Of a stretch of DNA of 50,816 nt, positions 1-8,414 are shown piece by piece; within the stretch, counting starts at the first letter, position 1; each line of letters opens with the position of its first letter. Position numbers and translations under genes: made by a program. The DNA comes from Candidatus Firestoneibacteriota bacterium (GTDB lineage Bacteria > Oederibacteriota > D2-FULL-39-29 > CAIOVX01), in contig CAIWWK010000098.1 in the NCBI GenBank assembly GCA_903916325.1, forward strand, positions 1 to 50,816, read 5' to 3'. The notes below the pieces were generated by a model. The model did not search any database and had not been told where the DNA came from. It saw only the letters and a list, made by a program, of their open reading frames with translations.

Positions 1-264
1 GTTCCGCACTCCGGCCTGCGCGGCAAGGTGAAAGACATACTGCGCTCTCTTAAGAAGTTTCGAAAGATCTGTTTTCAGGATATCGCCGCGGTAAAAAGTG
101 AATTTTTCATATTTTTTAAGCAAACTGATATTTGTCTTTTTCAGGTTTTCATGGTAGTAAGGCGAGAAATTATCCAAACCTGTCACGCAATGCCCGCCGG
201 CAAGCAATTTTTCTGAAAGCGCCGAACCTATGAAACCCGCAGCCCCGGTAACCACGCAATTCAT
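1..264 (-). CDS. NAD-dependent epimerase/dehydratase (N-terminal part; truncated by window edge)
   Basis: Reverse complement from ATG at 262-264 reads MNCVVTGAAGFIGSALSEKLLAGGHCVTGLDNFSPYYHENL...VFHLAAQAGVRN, a Rossmann GxxGxxG plus HLAAQAGVR as in UDP-sugar epimerases. The start overlaps the stop context of the next region. Confidence 0.85.
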   Translation of the reverse strand, partial: MNCVVTGAAGFIGSALSEKLLAGGHCVTGLDNFSPYYHENLKKTNISLLKKYEKFTFYRGDILKTDLSKLLKRAQYVFHLAAQAGVRN

Positions 265-1274
265 GATTTCTCCTTCTCACGCGTTGCGCCGAGAATATCC
301 CCGAACTTTAAACTCTCTTTTATAAGGAAATACCAGCCGGCAAGCGTAAGTACCGCAAAGACCATGAAATTGCTCACAAGCGAAAAGCTCAAGGCGTCCG
401 GCTGGCCGACATTGTACCAGGAGAGGCAGTATATTGCGAAGAACTGCGTCGTGCCTACACCACCAGGAGAAGGCGGAATCACGACCCCGAGAGTCATTAC
501 TATAAAAACAAAGAAGGAGGAAACCGGGGTTAAGTTTATTCCGAACGCCAGCATCATAAGGTAGGTCATAAGGCCGGAGAGACACCACTGCCCGAGCGAA
601 ACTATAAATATTTTCGCGGCATTCCACGGGTCGTCAAGGGGACGCAAACCCTCGGCAAAAGAAATGACAAGACCGGAAATTCTTTCCGCTGCCTGCTTTG
701 AGAAAATCCCGGCGGCCTTTCCGGCATATTTTGCGGCTTGCGCCGTCCAGAATTTTACAGCCAAAAGCGCAGTGAGTATTCCTATGAAACCGGCCGCCGT
801 AGTAATGAACCCGGCGAGCATGATGCCGGAACTTTTGAAAACTATTCCGCGCTCAACCGGCGACGCGAGGGCAATTACGACAAGGAAGAAGATCAGCGCG
901 AGAAAATCAAAAACCCTTTCCAGTATTATGGTGCCGAAAGTCCGGCTCACATTCACGCTATCGCTCTTGCCTATGATAAAAGCCCTTGCAACTTCACCGA
1001 GTTTGGCCGGAAAGATATTATTCGCCATAATACCGATAAGGATGGAAGAAAGGCGGCCGCGGAAGGAAGGAATCCGGCCGGGCCTGAAAATCAGCCCCCA
1101 CCTGTAGGTTCTAACGACAATATAGAGAGCAAGCGCAGCCATTGACGGGATAATATAGATGTAGTCGGCTTTTTGGAAAGCGGCAAGAACGTCAGAAAGG
1201 TTAACACCCTTAAAAGCGAAATAGAGAAAAGCGCCCCCGATAACAACACTCAGGAAAAGGTTCAGCTTTTTCAT
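261..1274 (-). CDS. Flippase-like / lysylphosphatidylglycerol synthase TM-region family membrane protein
   Basis: Polytopic membrane protein with GIMANNIFPAKLGEVARAFIIG and ERVFDFLAL motifs and a PPSPGGVGTTQFF motif, typical of the UPF0104/LPG_synthase_TM family. Confidence 0.8.
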   Translation of the reverse strand: MKKLNLFLSVVIGGAFLYFAFKGVNLSDVLAAFQKADYIYIIPSMAALALYIVVRTYRWGLIFRPGRIPSFRGRLSSILIGIMANNIFPAKLGEVARAFIIGKSDSVNVSRTFGTIILERVFDFLALIFFLVVIALASPVERGIVFKSSGIMLAGFITTAAGFIGILTALLAVKFWTAQAAKYAGKAAGIFSKQAAERISGLVISFAEGLRPLDDPWNAAKIFIVSLGQWCLSGLMTYLMMLAFGINLTPVSSFFVFIVMTLGVVIPPSPGGVGTTQFFAIYCLSWYNVGQPDALSFSLVSNFMVFAVLTLAGWYFLIKESLKFGDILGATREKEKS

Positions 1275-2137
1275 AGCCGCCTGAGATAATCCCGCAGTTT
1301 CCTCCCGACTTCTTTGTCCCGCAGGGCATATTCAATTGAGGCCTTCATGTAGCCGAGCTTGTCGCCTGTATCATACCTTTTGCCTTCAAGCTTGACCGCG
1401 TAAACAGGTTTTTCGCGGCAGACTGCCTTAATAGCGTCTGTGAGTTGTATCTCGCCGTTCTTACCGCTCTTGACCGTGCCGAGAGCGGATAGGACATCAG
1501 GGGTCAGGATGTATCTGCCGATTATTCCGAGGTTAGATGGAGCTTCTCTGCGCGAGGGTTTTTCCACGAGGTCTTCTACCCTGAAAACGTTCCCGCCCAG
1601 GCTTTTCCCTTTGATGATGCCATAGTTTGAAACCTGATCGCCCGGCACCTCAACCACCCCGAAAACAACACCCGGGAATTCGGAGTATACCTTCTTGAGT
1701 TGTTCAATGCCGCTGGACTTTACGTTGTAGATGAGATCGTCCGCCAGAAAGACCGCGAAGGGTTCGCTGCCGATAGCCGACCTTGCGCAGTAAACAGCGT
1801 GCCCCAGGCCCAGGGGTTGCTTCTGTCTGACATAAAATATGTCCACCATTTTGGCCACCTGCTCGACTGTGTCAAGCAGTTTTTTATATCCACGCTTCTT
1901 CAGGTAGTACTCAAGCTCAAACGATTTGTCAAAATGGTTCTCAATTGCCTGTTTTCCCCTGCCGGTAACAAGCACTATGTCCTCAATGCCGGCGTCAACA
2001 GCTTCTTCAATTATATATTGTATGGCCGGTTTGTCAAAAATAGGAAGCATCTCTTTTGGCTGGGCTTTCGTCGCGGGCAAGAACCTGGTTCCAAGCCCCG
2101 CCGTAGGTATGACCGCTTTTTTTATTACGAATCTCAC
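1271..2137 (-). CDS. galU: UTP--glucose-1-phosphate uridylyltransferase
   Basis: KKAVIPTAGLGTRFLPATKAQPKEMLPIFDKPAIQYIIEEA; GTG start immediately after the nusB stop. Confidence 0.95.
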   Translation of the reverse strand: MRFVIKKAVIPTAGLGTRFLPATKAQPKEMLPIFDKPAIQYIIEEAVDAGIEDIVLVTGRGKQAIENHFDKSFELEYYLKKRGYKKLLDTVEQVAKMVDIFYVRQKQPLGLGHAVYCARSAIGSEPFAVFLADDLIYNVKSSGIEQLKKVYSEFPGVVFGVVEVPGDQVSNYGIIKGKSLGGNVFRVEDLVEKPSRREAPSNLGIIGRYILTPDVLSALGTVKSGKNGEIQLTDAIKAVCREKPVYAVKLEGKRYDTGDKLGYMKASIEYALRDKEVGRKLRDYLRRL

Positions 2138-2581
2138 TTACTTGCCTCCATTGTCATGCTTAATTATATCCTTGTCTTTCTTGATCTTGTCCAATATGCC
2201 GTTTACGAATTTGCTTGATTCCTTGCCGCTGTAATCCTTGGCTATCTCAATAGCTTCGTTGATAGTCACGGCTACAGGGATCTCGTCACGGAACACAAGT
2301 TCATAAACCGCGGACCTTATGATGTTTCTGTCAACGCTCGCTATCCTGGAAAAATCCCAGTTCTTGAGCCTTTCTTTGATGAGCGCGTCTATCTTTTCAA
2401 GGTTTTCCAGCGTGCCTTTCGCAAGCTGGTAGGCAAAATCTTTTATTTCAGGGTTCTCATCCTGATTCTCGAGGAAATCCTTCCTGCAGTCCTCCAAAGT
2501 TAAAGGCTTCTCGTCCTTTCCCAGATCAATCTGGAAGAGTATCTGCAAGGCAAGTTCTCTTCCTCTGCGCCGGTCGCCCAT
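2138..2581 (-). CDS. nusB: Transcription antitermination factor NusB
   Basis: RRRGRELALQILFQIDL...; RNIIRSAVYEL...; VTINEAIEIAKDYSGKESSKFVNGILDKI. Confidence 0.95.
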   Translation of the reverse strand: MGDRRRGRELALQILFQIDLGKDEKPLTLEDCRKDFLENQDENPEIKDFAYQLAKGTLENLEKIDALIKERLKNWDFSRIASVDRNIIRSAVYELVFRDEIPVAVTINEAIEIAKDYSGKESSKFVNGILDKIKKDKDIIKHDNGGK

Positions 2582-2615
2582 ATTTTTCCTTATACGAAAA
2601 TCGCGTCTTTTAAAA

Positions 2616-2642
2616 GTTTATAAGGTTCTTAAGGTTTATGAG
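2616..2642 (+). repeat. Three tandem 9-bp units GTTTATAAG/GTTCTTAAG/GTTTATGAG
   Basis: Direct reading: 2616-2624, 2625-2633, 2634-2642. Confidence 0.85.
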
Positions 2643-2645
2643 CCT

Positions 2646-2739
2646 CCCCGGCCTAAAGTCCGGGGTGTCTCTGCTGTATTGTAAACATTATTCGTGCCAA
2701 ATTCATCCCCGCCATGAATGGCGGGGTGTTCTTTGGCAC
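2646..2739. repeat. Two GC-rich hairpins in the nusB-ribH spacer
   Basis: CCCCGG(2646-2651)/CCGGGG(2660-2665) and CCCCGCCAT(2707-2715)/ATGGCGGGG(2718-2726). The second is nested inside GTGCCAAA(2694-2701)/TTTGGCAC(2732-2739). Confidence 0.8.
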
Positions 2740-2747
2740 AAGCGCAT

Positions 2748-2838
2748 AAAGTTTGTAAGGTAAGGTCAAAACCAAAACTGAGCACTATACACCTTACAAA
2801 CCTTACAAACTTTTTTTCTTTTACCTTACAAACTTTTA
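2748..2838. repeat. Inverted 9-mer microrepeat array (GTTTGTAAG family)
   Basis: Perfect 14-bp inverted repeat AAAGTTTGTAAGGT (2748-2761) / ACCTTACAAACTTT (2800-2813). Tandem minus-strand units at 2802-2810, 2793-2801 and 2784-2792; a further copy spans the ribH stop codon. Confidence 0.85.
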
Positions 2839-3290
2839 TAAAGATTTACCATCTCTATCGCCGACATCGCGGCTTCCGCGCCCTTATTCCCTGATTTTGT
2901 TCCCGCGCGTTCAATTGCCTGCTCAAGGTTCTCCGTGGTAAGCACTCCAAAAACCACAGGTATTCCGCTCTCCATCGCCGCTGCTGCCACGCCTTTTGAA
3001 ACTTCGGCGGCAATGTATTCATTGTGGGTGGTGCTTCCCTTGATAATAGCCCCAAGACAGATGACTGCGTCGTACTTTTTGCTCTTCGCTAGCTTGCTTG
3101 CAACGTAGGGTATCTCAAAAGCGCCCGGGACCCAATAGATGCCTATATCCTTATCGTCGCCGTCGTGCCTTTTTATGGCGTCAACCGCTCCTTCAAGGAG
3201 TTTTCCCGTAATAAACTCGTTGAACCTGCTGACTACTATACCAAATTTGCAACCTTTTGCAATCAATTTCCCTTCATATACCTTTGCCAT
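2826..3290 (-). CDS. ribH: 6,7-dimethyl-8-ribityllumazine synthase
   Basis: [83 protein letters not shown]. Confidence 0.97.
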   Translation of the reverse strand: MAKVYEGKLIAKGCKFGIVVSRFNEFITGKLLEGAVDAIKRHDGDDKDIGIYWVPGAFEIPYVASKLAKSKKYDAVICLGAIIKGSTTHNEYIAAEVSKGVAAAAMESGIPVVFGVLTTENLEQAIERAGTKSGNKGAEAAMSAIEMVNLYKSL

Positions 3291-3361
3291 ATTTCCTCCT
3301 TTAAAAGGTGATTAAAATGATTTGTAAAAAGCGATTACGCAGATTAAATAAGGCAGTTTTT

Positions 3362-3446
3362 GCGCGTCCGAGCATCCGCGCATCTGAGCATCCAAATGTT
3401 CTACGCCTTTAGGCCTCCAACCATCTAACCTTCCAACCCTCCATCA
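3362..3446. repeat. Two imperfect 8-bp-period tandem arrays between ribBA and ribH
   Basis: GCGCGTCC GAGCATCC GCGCATCT GAGCATCC (3362-3393) and CTCCAACC ATCTAACC TTCCAACC CTCCATCA (3415-3446). Confidence 0.75.
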
Positions 3447-3455
3447 AAGGCTACA

Positions 3456-4667
3456 CTATATATGCAGAAAGTGTCCCATCTTTTTCTGCTTAGTCCTCAG
3501 GTACTTCGCATTGACCGCGTTAGGCTTGATCTCTATCGGGACCCTCTCAACAACCTTCAGGCCGTAACCTTCAAGCCCGACTATCTTTCTCGGGTTATTT
3601 GTCAGCAGGCGCAGGTTCTTAATTCCAAGATCGCAGAGTATCTGCGCCCCAATCCCATAATCGCGCAGGTCAGGCTTGAACCCGAGTTTTACATTGGCCT
3701 CGACGGTATCATAACCCTGGTCCTGCAGGGCATAGGCTTTTAGTTTATTGATTAATCCTATCCCCCTACCCTCCTGCCTCATATATACAATCGCTCCGGC
3801 TCCTTCCTTTGAGATTATTCGCATCGCATCTTCCAGCTGGTCGCCGCAATCGCACCTATAACTTCCCAGGATGTCTCCTGTGAGGCACTCGGAATGCATT
3901 CTTACCAGCACGCTCTTCTCTTTTGAAATATCCCCGAGTACGAGCGCAATGGGAAAATCGTGGTCCGCCAGGTTCTCATATGCGATAGTGCGCCACTTTC
4001 CGTACTTATTCGGAATCACCGTTTCCACGGCTCTCTTAATGAATTTCTCGTTCTTGCGCCTGTATTCTATAAGCTCAGCAACGGATATTATCTTCAAACC
4101 ATGTTTTCTGGCGTAAGGAATAAGATCAGGGAGCCTTGCCATAGTCCCGTCTTCTTTCATTATTTCGCAGATCACCCCCGCCGGATAAAGCCCTGCCATT
4201 TTCGAAAGATCGACCGAAGCCTCCGTCTGTCCCGCGCGTTTTAATACTCCTCCAATATTCGCCCTCAGGGGGAAAATGTGTCCGGGGCGGACCAGATCCG
4301 CCGGTTTAGTTTTCTTGCTAACAAGGTCTATTATGGTTTTGGCCCTGTCGGCCGCCGAGATGCCGGTAGTGGCGCCGTGCTTAGCGTCAACCGAGACGGA
4401 GAAAGCCGTCTGGTGCATTGAGGTGTTATCGCAGACCATATCGGGCAGCTCAAGTTCGTCGAGCCTCTCGCCTTCAAGCGGGACGCAGATGAGCCCCCTG
4501 CCGTATTTCGCCATGAAATTCACTTTGTCCGGAGTTATCTTCTCCGCGGCAAGGACCAGGTCACCTTCGTTCTCGCGGTCCTCGTCATCTATAACGATAA
4601 CGAATTTGCCCTTCCGTATGTCTGCGACTGCCTCGGGGATTGTTGCTAATACTGTTTTCTTTGGCAT
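3456..4667 (-). CDS. ribBA: Bifunctional 3,4-dihydroxy-2-butanone-4-phosphate synthase / GTP cyclohydrolase II
   Basis: [14 protein letters not shown] (RibB) and [24 protein letters not shown]...[11 protein letters not shown] (RibA). Confidence 0.97.
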   Translation of the reverse strand: MPKKTVLATIPEAVADIRKGKFVIVIDDEDRENEGDLVLAAEKITPDKVNFMAKYGRGLICVPLEGERLDELELPDMVCDNTSMHQTAFSVSVDAKHGATTGISAADRAKTIIDLVSKKTKPADLVRPGHIFPLRANIGGVLKRAGQTEASVDLSKMAGLYPAGVICEIMKEDGTMARLPDLIPYARKHGLKIISVAELIEYRRKNEKFIKRAVETVIPNKYGKWRTIAYENLADHDFPIALVLGDISKEKSVLVRMHSECLTGDILGSYRCDCGDQLEDAMRIISKEGAGAIVYMRQEGRGIGLINKLKAYALQDQGYDTVEANVKLGFKPDLRDYGIGAQILCDLGIKNLRLLTNNPRKIVGLEGYGLKVVERVPIEIKPNAVNAKYLRTKQKKMGHFLHI

Positions 4668-4689
4668 AGACCGTCCTGTCCTCTAAGAG

Positions 4690-4778
4690 TTTGTAAGGTT
4701 TATAAGGTAAATACGAACCCTGCTTAACAGACTTTATATACCTTATAAACCTTATGAACTTTGCTTTTACCTTACAAA
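4690..4778. repeat. Inverted 9-mer microrepeat array between ribE and ribBA
   Basis: Perfect 15-bp inverted repeat AAGGTTTATAAGGTA (4695-4709) / TACCTTATAAACCTT (4739-4753). Minus strand reads GTTCATAAG GTTTATAAG GTATATAAA GTCTGTTAA in a 9-bp register. Confidence 0.85.
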
Positions 4779-4781
4779 CTT

Positions 4782-5417
4782 TTATAAAAGAAACCCCTTC
4801 TCTTTTAAAAACTTCTCGTCAATCTCCCTCTTATTCCCCTTCGCTTTAAGGACATATTTTACAAGCATATCCGTTTCAATATTGACAATATCGCCTTCCT
4901 TCAGCGAAATAAGCGTAGTTTCCTTCAAGGTATGGGGGATAATGTTCAAAACAAACGCGTCAGGTTTAAGTTCCATTATGGTGAGACTGACCCCGTTTAC
5001 CGCAACAGACCCTTTATGAACCATATAGACGAGCAGCTCGTCCGCCACGGCTATCTCTATGGCCGCCGCCGAAGAGTTCTTTGACAGGCGCCGGACGCTT
5101 CCCGTCCCGTCCACGTGCCCCGCCACAAAATGCCCGTCGAACCTGCCGTCGGCCCTCATCGCTCTTTCCAGATTAACCTCGCTCCCGCTTTTCAGGAGCC
5201 TGAGGTTAGTCGCGGCAAGAGTGGCTTTTGTCGCTTCAACCGTGAATTTCCGGCCGCCGAAAGCTACCGCCGTCAGGCAGGCTCCGTTAACGGCTACGCT
5301 CTTTCCAATTGAGATATCAGAACTAATGAGCGGGGCGGATATCTCAATAAGGATATTATCGCCGGAAGCTTTTATCCCGTCCACGCGGCCTATTTCTTCA
5401 ATTATTCCGGTAAACAC
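4782..5417 (-). CDS. ribE: Riboflavin synthase (alpha subunit)
   Basis: MFTGIIEEIGRV; VNGACLTAV; RADGRFDGHFVAGHVDGTG; HKGSVAVNGVSLT. Confidence 0.96.
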   Translation of the reverse strand: MFTGIIEEIGRVDGIKASGDNILIEISAPLISSDISIGKSVAVNGACLTAVAFGGRKFTVEATKATLAATNLRLLKSGSEVNLERAMRADGRFDGHFVAGHVDGTGSVRRLSKNSSAAAIEIAVADELLVYMVHKGSVAVNGVSLTIMELKPDAFVLNIIPHTLKETTLISLKEGDIVNIETDMLVKYVLKAKGNKREIDEKFLKEKGFLL

Positions 5418-5441
5418 TATTCCCTCCGACTGATTACAACG

Positions 5442-6521
5442 CTAAAATCTTCCCTCAACAAGGATGTCATCTCCCGATATCGAGTATTTCACATCCTTAA
5501 GTTTAATGGAATCCTTCATTTTCCTGATTCCGATATCTCCGGTAAGGCCCAGCCCCCTGCCGCAAAATTTTGGCGCTATAAAAATAACGGCTTTATCGGC
5601 AAGTTTTTCTTTCATTAAACCCGTGAGGATCCGGCTTCCGCCTTCTGCAAGCACCGACGAGATTCCGTAGGCAGGAAGCTTAAGCATAAGGTCTTTAAGG
5701 TCAAGCAGTCCGCCTTTCATCTTTACCGTGAGCAGGATAACGCCTTTGTTCCTGAAGGCGCGCTTTCTGCTTTCACCTGCCTTCCTGGAAACTGCTATTA
5801 TCGTGCCTTCTCCCGCGATTTTCGCGGAAAGCGGGGTTTTCAAGAGCGGGTCAACAACTATCCTTACGGGATTTCGTCCCTTCACAAGACGAACCGAAAG
5901 TTCCGGGTCGTCCGCAAGCACCGTATTTACGCCTACCATTACCGCGTCATTAAGCGCCCTTAGCCCGTGGACTCTCCGCCTGCTTTCAAGGCAGGAAATC
6001 CATTTTGAATCGCCCCCGGAAGCCGCAATATTTCCGTCCAGCGTGACAGCCGCCTTTATCGTTACAAGCGGGCGGCCGGCGGATACGCATTTAATATACG
6101 GGGCATTAATCTCCCTGCAAGCAGACTCCTGCCCTGACTCGGCAACTTTCACGCCTCTTTTCCTCAAAAATTCTATCCCTTTGCCCGAGACTTTTGGGTT
6201 CGGGTCTCTCATGCCTATTACAACCTTCTTTATTCCGGCCTCGGCCAGCCGCTCCGCGCAGGGCCTGGTTTTTTTTCCGGAAAACCAGACACAGGGTTCA
6301 AGAGTAACGTAGGCAGTCGCCCCCCGGGCTCTCTTGCCTGCCTTTTTAAGCGCCATCGCCTCGGCGTGATCTTTGCCGAAGGCCGCGTGGAAACCTCTGG
6401 AGATTACTCTTCCGCCTTTAACGAGCACGCAGCCGACAAGAGGATTTGTCCTGGTACGGCCTTCTCCGAGGAGAGCCTCCTTTATGGCGAGAGCTATGTA
6501 TTTGCCGTGTTTGTTGTCCAT
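5442..6521 (-). CDS. ribD: Bifunctional diaminohydroxyphosphoribosylaminopyrimidine deaminase / 5-amino-6-(5-phosphoribosylamino)uracil reductase
   Basis: RTNPLVGCVLVKGGRVISRGFH; HAEAMAL; ATAYVTLEPCVWFSGKKTRPCAERL. Start taken at MDNKHGKY (6519-6521) because the longer ORF start lies inside the riboswitch terminator hairpin. Confidence 0.95.
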   Translation of the reverse strand: MDNKHGKYIALAIKEALLGEGRTRTNPLVGCVLVKGGRVISRGFHAAFGKDHAEAMALKKAGKRARGATAYVTLEPCVWFSGKKTRPCAERLAEAGIKKVVIGMRDPNPKVSGKGIEFLRKRGVKVAESGQESACREINAPYIKCVSAGRPLVTIKAAVTLDGNIAASGGDSKWISCLESRRRVHGLRALNDAVMVGVNTVLADDPELSVRLVKGRNPVRIVVDPLLKTPLSAKIAGEGTIIAVSRKAGESRKRAFRNKGVILLTVKMKGGLLDLKDLMLKLPAYGISSVLAEGGSRILTGLMKEKLADKAVIFIAPKFCGRGLGLTGDIGIRKMKDSIKLKDVKYSISGDDILVEGRF

Positions 6522-6534
6522 TTTCCCTGATAAC

Positions 6535-6564
6535 AAAAAAGCCTTGCCCCTTTCAGGGCAAGGC
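6535..6564 (-). terminator. Intrinsic terminator = expression platform of the FMN riboswitch
   Basis: Minus strand GCCTTGCCC-TGAAAG-GGGCAAGGC-TTTTTTGTTA: 9-bp perfect stem plus T run, just before the ribD ATG. Confidence 0.92.
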
Positions 6565-6585
6565 ATAAGAGATGCAAAAAGAAAA

Positions 6586-6701
6586 ACCCTCTTCTATCCG
6601 GACTTTAACCGTCGGCACCGGAATTTCACCGGTTCAGTCCGTCACGGTGACGGAGTAGCGGGCTTTACCGCCGGTAGGGAATCTCACCCTGCCCTGAAGG
6701 T
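6586..6701 (-). promoter_or_regulatory. FMN riboswitch (RFN element)
   Basis: Minus strand CCTTCAGGGCAGGGTGAGATTCCCTACCGGCGGTAAAGCCCGC...CCGGTGAAATTCCGGTGCCGACGGTTAAAGTCCGGATAGAAGAG, which matches the RFN consensus blocks. Confidence 0.97.
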
Positions 6702-6707
6702 ATTTAT

Positions 6708-6736
6708 ATTATATACTCTAAAATCCCGGAAGTCAA
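6708..6736 (-). promoter_or_regulatory. Sigma70-type promoter of the riboswitch/rib operon
   Basis: TTGACT - 17 bp - TATAAT on the minus strand, immediately upstream of the RFN element. Confidence 0.85.
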
Positions 6737-6752
6737 GGCGCTCCGGCCACTG

Positions 6753-8390
6753 CTATTTTCTTGGGCCATAAACCGGCAATGGCAGCCCCTTTTCAATTGC
6801 GCCCATATCCGGAGCCTTCCCCGCAAAACCATCGGTAATGTTCGGTATTTCCACGCCGGCGTCTATGGCAGGACATCCGTCTTTGAGTTCAAACATCGGC
6901 GCCGGAGAAATGACAGCGGGAGGCGCGACTATGTCCCAGTCCGCGGCAAAAAGATTCTCTTTCTTAACGACTATCCCGTGCTTTTCCTGGTCAATATCAT
7001 CAAAGAAATCCCCTGCAGTTACTCTCATCTTGCTGGCAAAGCAGTCGTAGTCAAGATCATAGCCCTGGTTTATCGGTCCGACATCGTGATAATCAAGCGG
7101 CCCCGCCCAGCAGGAATATATATTATTCCTGGAATAGACATGGTTAATGAGCGATCCTTTTGTATTGTTCAGAAAAGTATTGTTGATGAAAATAGCGCCG
7201 TTCGAAAGATACCTGTCTTTGAAATAATTCTCCCGGAAGCCGGCAACCTGGTTCCTGATAAAGTAAACCGGGCCGCCGAGATAGGGCTGAAAACTCATGC
7301 CGTTGTGCAGGCAGGAGTAGAACCTGTTGTTGAAAATCCTCAGGTTTGGCCCGCTGTCATCGGTTTCAATACCATCGTCCGAGGAACTGAAAGAATCGTT
7401 CCCGAACACATCGCTGTTCGGCGTCTCAATAGACATCGGATCGGCCACTCGCGTAATCTTGTTGAAGCAAATAACCTGCCCAACGCCGGCATGAGTCTCA
7501 ATTCCTTCACCGTCGTTGTTTCCGTCGGCGGGAATATTGTCTCCTTCGATATAATTGTCCGCGATATAATTCTCTCCCGATTTGACTTCAATGGAATAGT
7601 GATTTCCTATCAGCTTGCAGCGCATTATTGATGTCCTATCTGCGCCAGGCATAAGGTGGAGCGCGTATGGAAAGCCTTTTAGCGTTATGCCGTAGAGCAT
7701 TGCTCCGGGGACGCAGAAATCCACACCCCGTTCGAGCTCTTCTGAACCGTGTTTCATTGAGCCTTCTATTATTACCTCTCCGTCGCCTGCAGCCATAATC
7801 GTGATAGGGGCAAGCACCCTGAAGTTGCCGTCGTAGGTACCGGCGTGAACCAGAAGGACATCCCGGTCTTTCGCGGCAAGTACGGCCTTCCTCAGCGCCC
7901 CCCGGGTAACAGGGTAAACATCGGTGATTTTTGAAGACTTCAAATCCGGCAGAATTGGATAGCTTCTTGTCTTAACAGAAAGAACTTCCTGAGCTCCCCC
8001 TCCATCCGGGTCTTTCAGTGACACTTTAACTTCGTATTCCGTTCCATCTTTGAGGTTAAAAATAGAGCCCGCGAGGTAGTTCAGTTTCCAGTGCTCTTCG
8101 ACATAAACACTCATATGATTTTTCCAGCCGCGGGCTGTTTCCAATGAACCTTTATCGGGAGTGACCGCGCCGGCGCGGAAAAGATCCATGGCTTTCTTCC
8201 ATTCAACCGTTCCTTTCTCGCGAAACTCAACCGCGCATGCCGCGTTATTATTGCTGTCTCCCTCGATATTCCACTGTATGCCGGCGCATTGCATGGTCGC
8301 GTAGATTGAAGGTTTTTCTTTCAGGACAGTTTCGTTTCCGGCGTGCAGGAACGAAGAGAGCAAAAGGGCAGGCAGAAGCAGTTTTTTCAT
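6753..8390 (-). CDS. Secreted right-handed parallel beta-helix protein (pectate-lyase-like fold)
   Basis: Signal peptide MKKLLLPALLLSSFLHAG; beta-helix rungs such as NYIADNYIEGDN..., DGIETDDSGPNLRIFNNRFYS, NGAIFINNTFLNNT. RBS cggagg before ATG at 8388-8390. Confidence 0.75.
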   Translation of the reverse strand: MKKLLLPALLLSSFLHAGNETVLKEKPSIYATMQCAGIQWNIEGDSNNNAACAVEFREKGTVEWKKAMDLFRAGAVTPDKGSLETARGWKNHMSVYVEEHWKLNYLAGSIFNLKDGTEYEVKVSLKDPDGGGAQEVLSVKTRSYPILPDLKSSKITDVYPVTRGALRKAVLAAKDRDVLLVHAGTYDGNFRVLAPITIMAAGDGEVIIEGSMKHGSEELERGVDFCVPGAMLYGITLKGFPYALHLMPGADRTSIMRCKLIGNHYSIEVKSGENYIADNYIEGDNIPADGNNDGEGIETHAGVGQVICFNKITRVADPMSIETPNSDVFGNDSFSSSDDGIETDDSGPNLRIFNNRFYSCLHNGMSFQPYLGGPVYFIRNQVAGFRENYFKDRYLSNGAIFINNTFLNNTKGSLINHVYSRNNIYSCWAGPLDYHDVGPINQGYDLDYDCFASKMRVTAGDFFDDIDQEKHGIVVKKENLFAADWDIVAPPAVISPAPMFELKDGCPAIDAGVEIPNITDGFAGKAPDMGAIEKGLPLPVYGPRK

Positions 8391-8414
8391 GATTCCTCCG
8401 GGCAAAAAGACTGA

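Noticed and set aside
664-1145. Plus-strand ORFs of 147 and 135 aa
   Set aside because: Antisense to the flippase-like gene; no recognisable domain.
3291-3361. Possible second riboswitch upstream of ribH or ribE
   Set aside because: No RFN consensus blocks outside 6586-6701; these spacers contain only microrepeats and hairpins.
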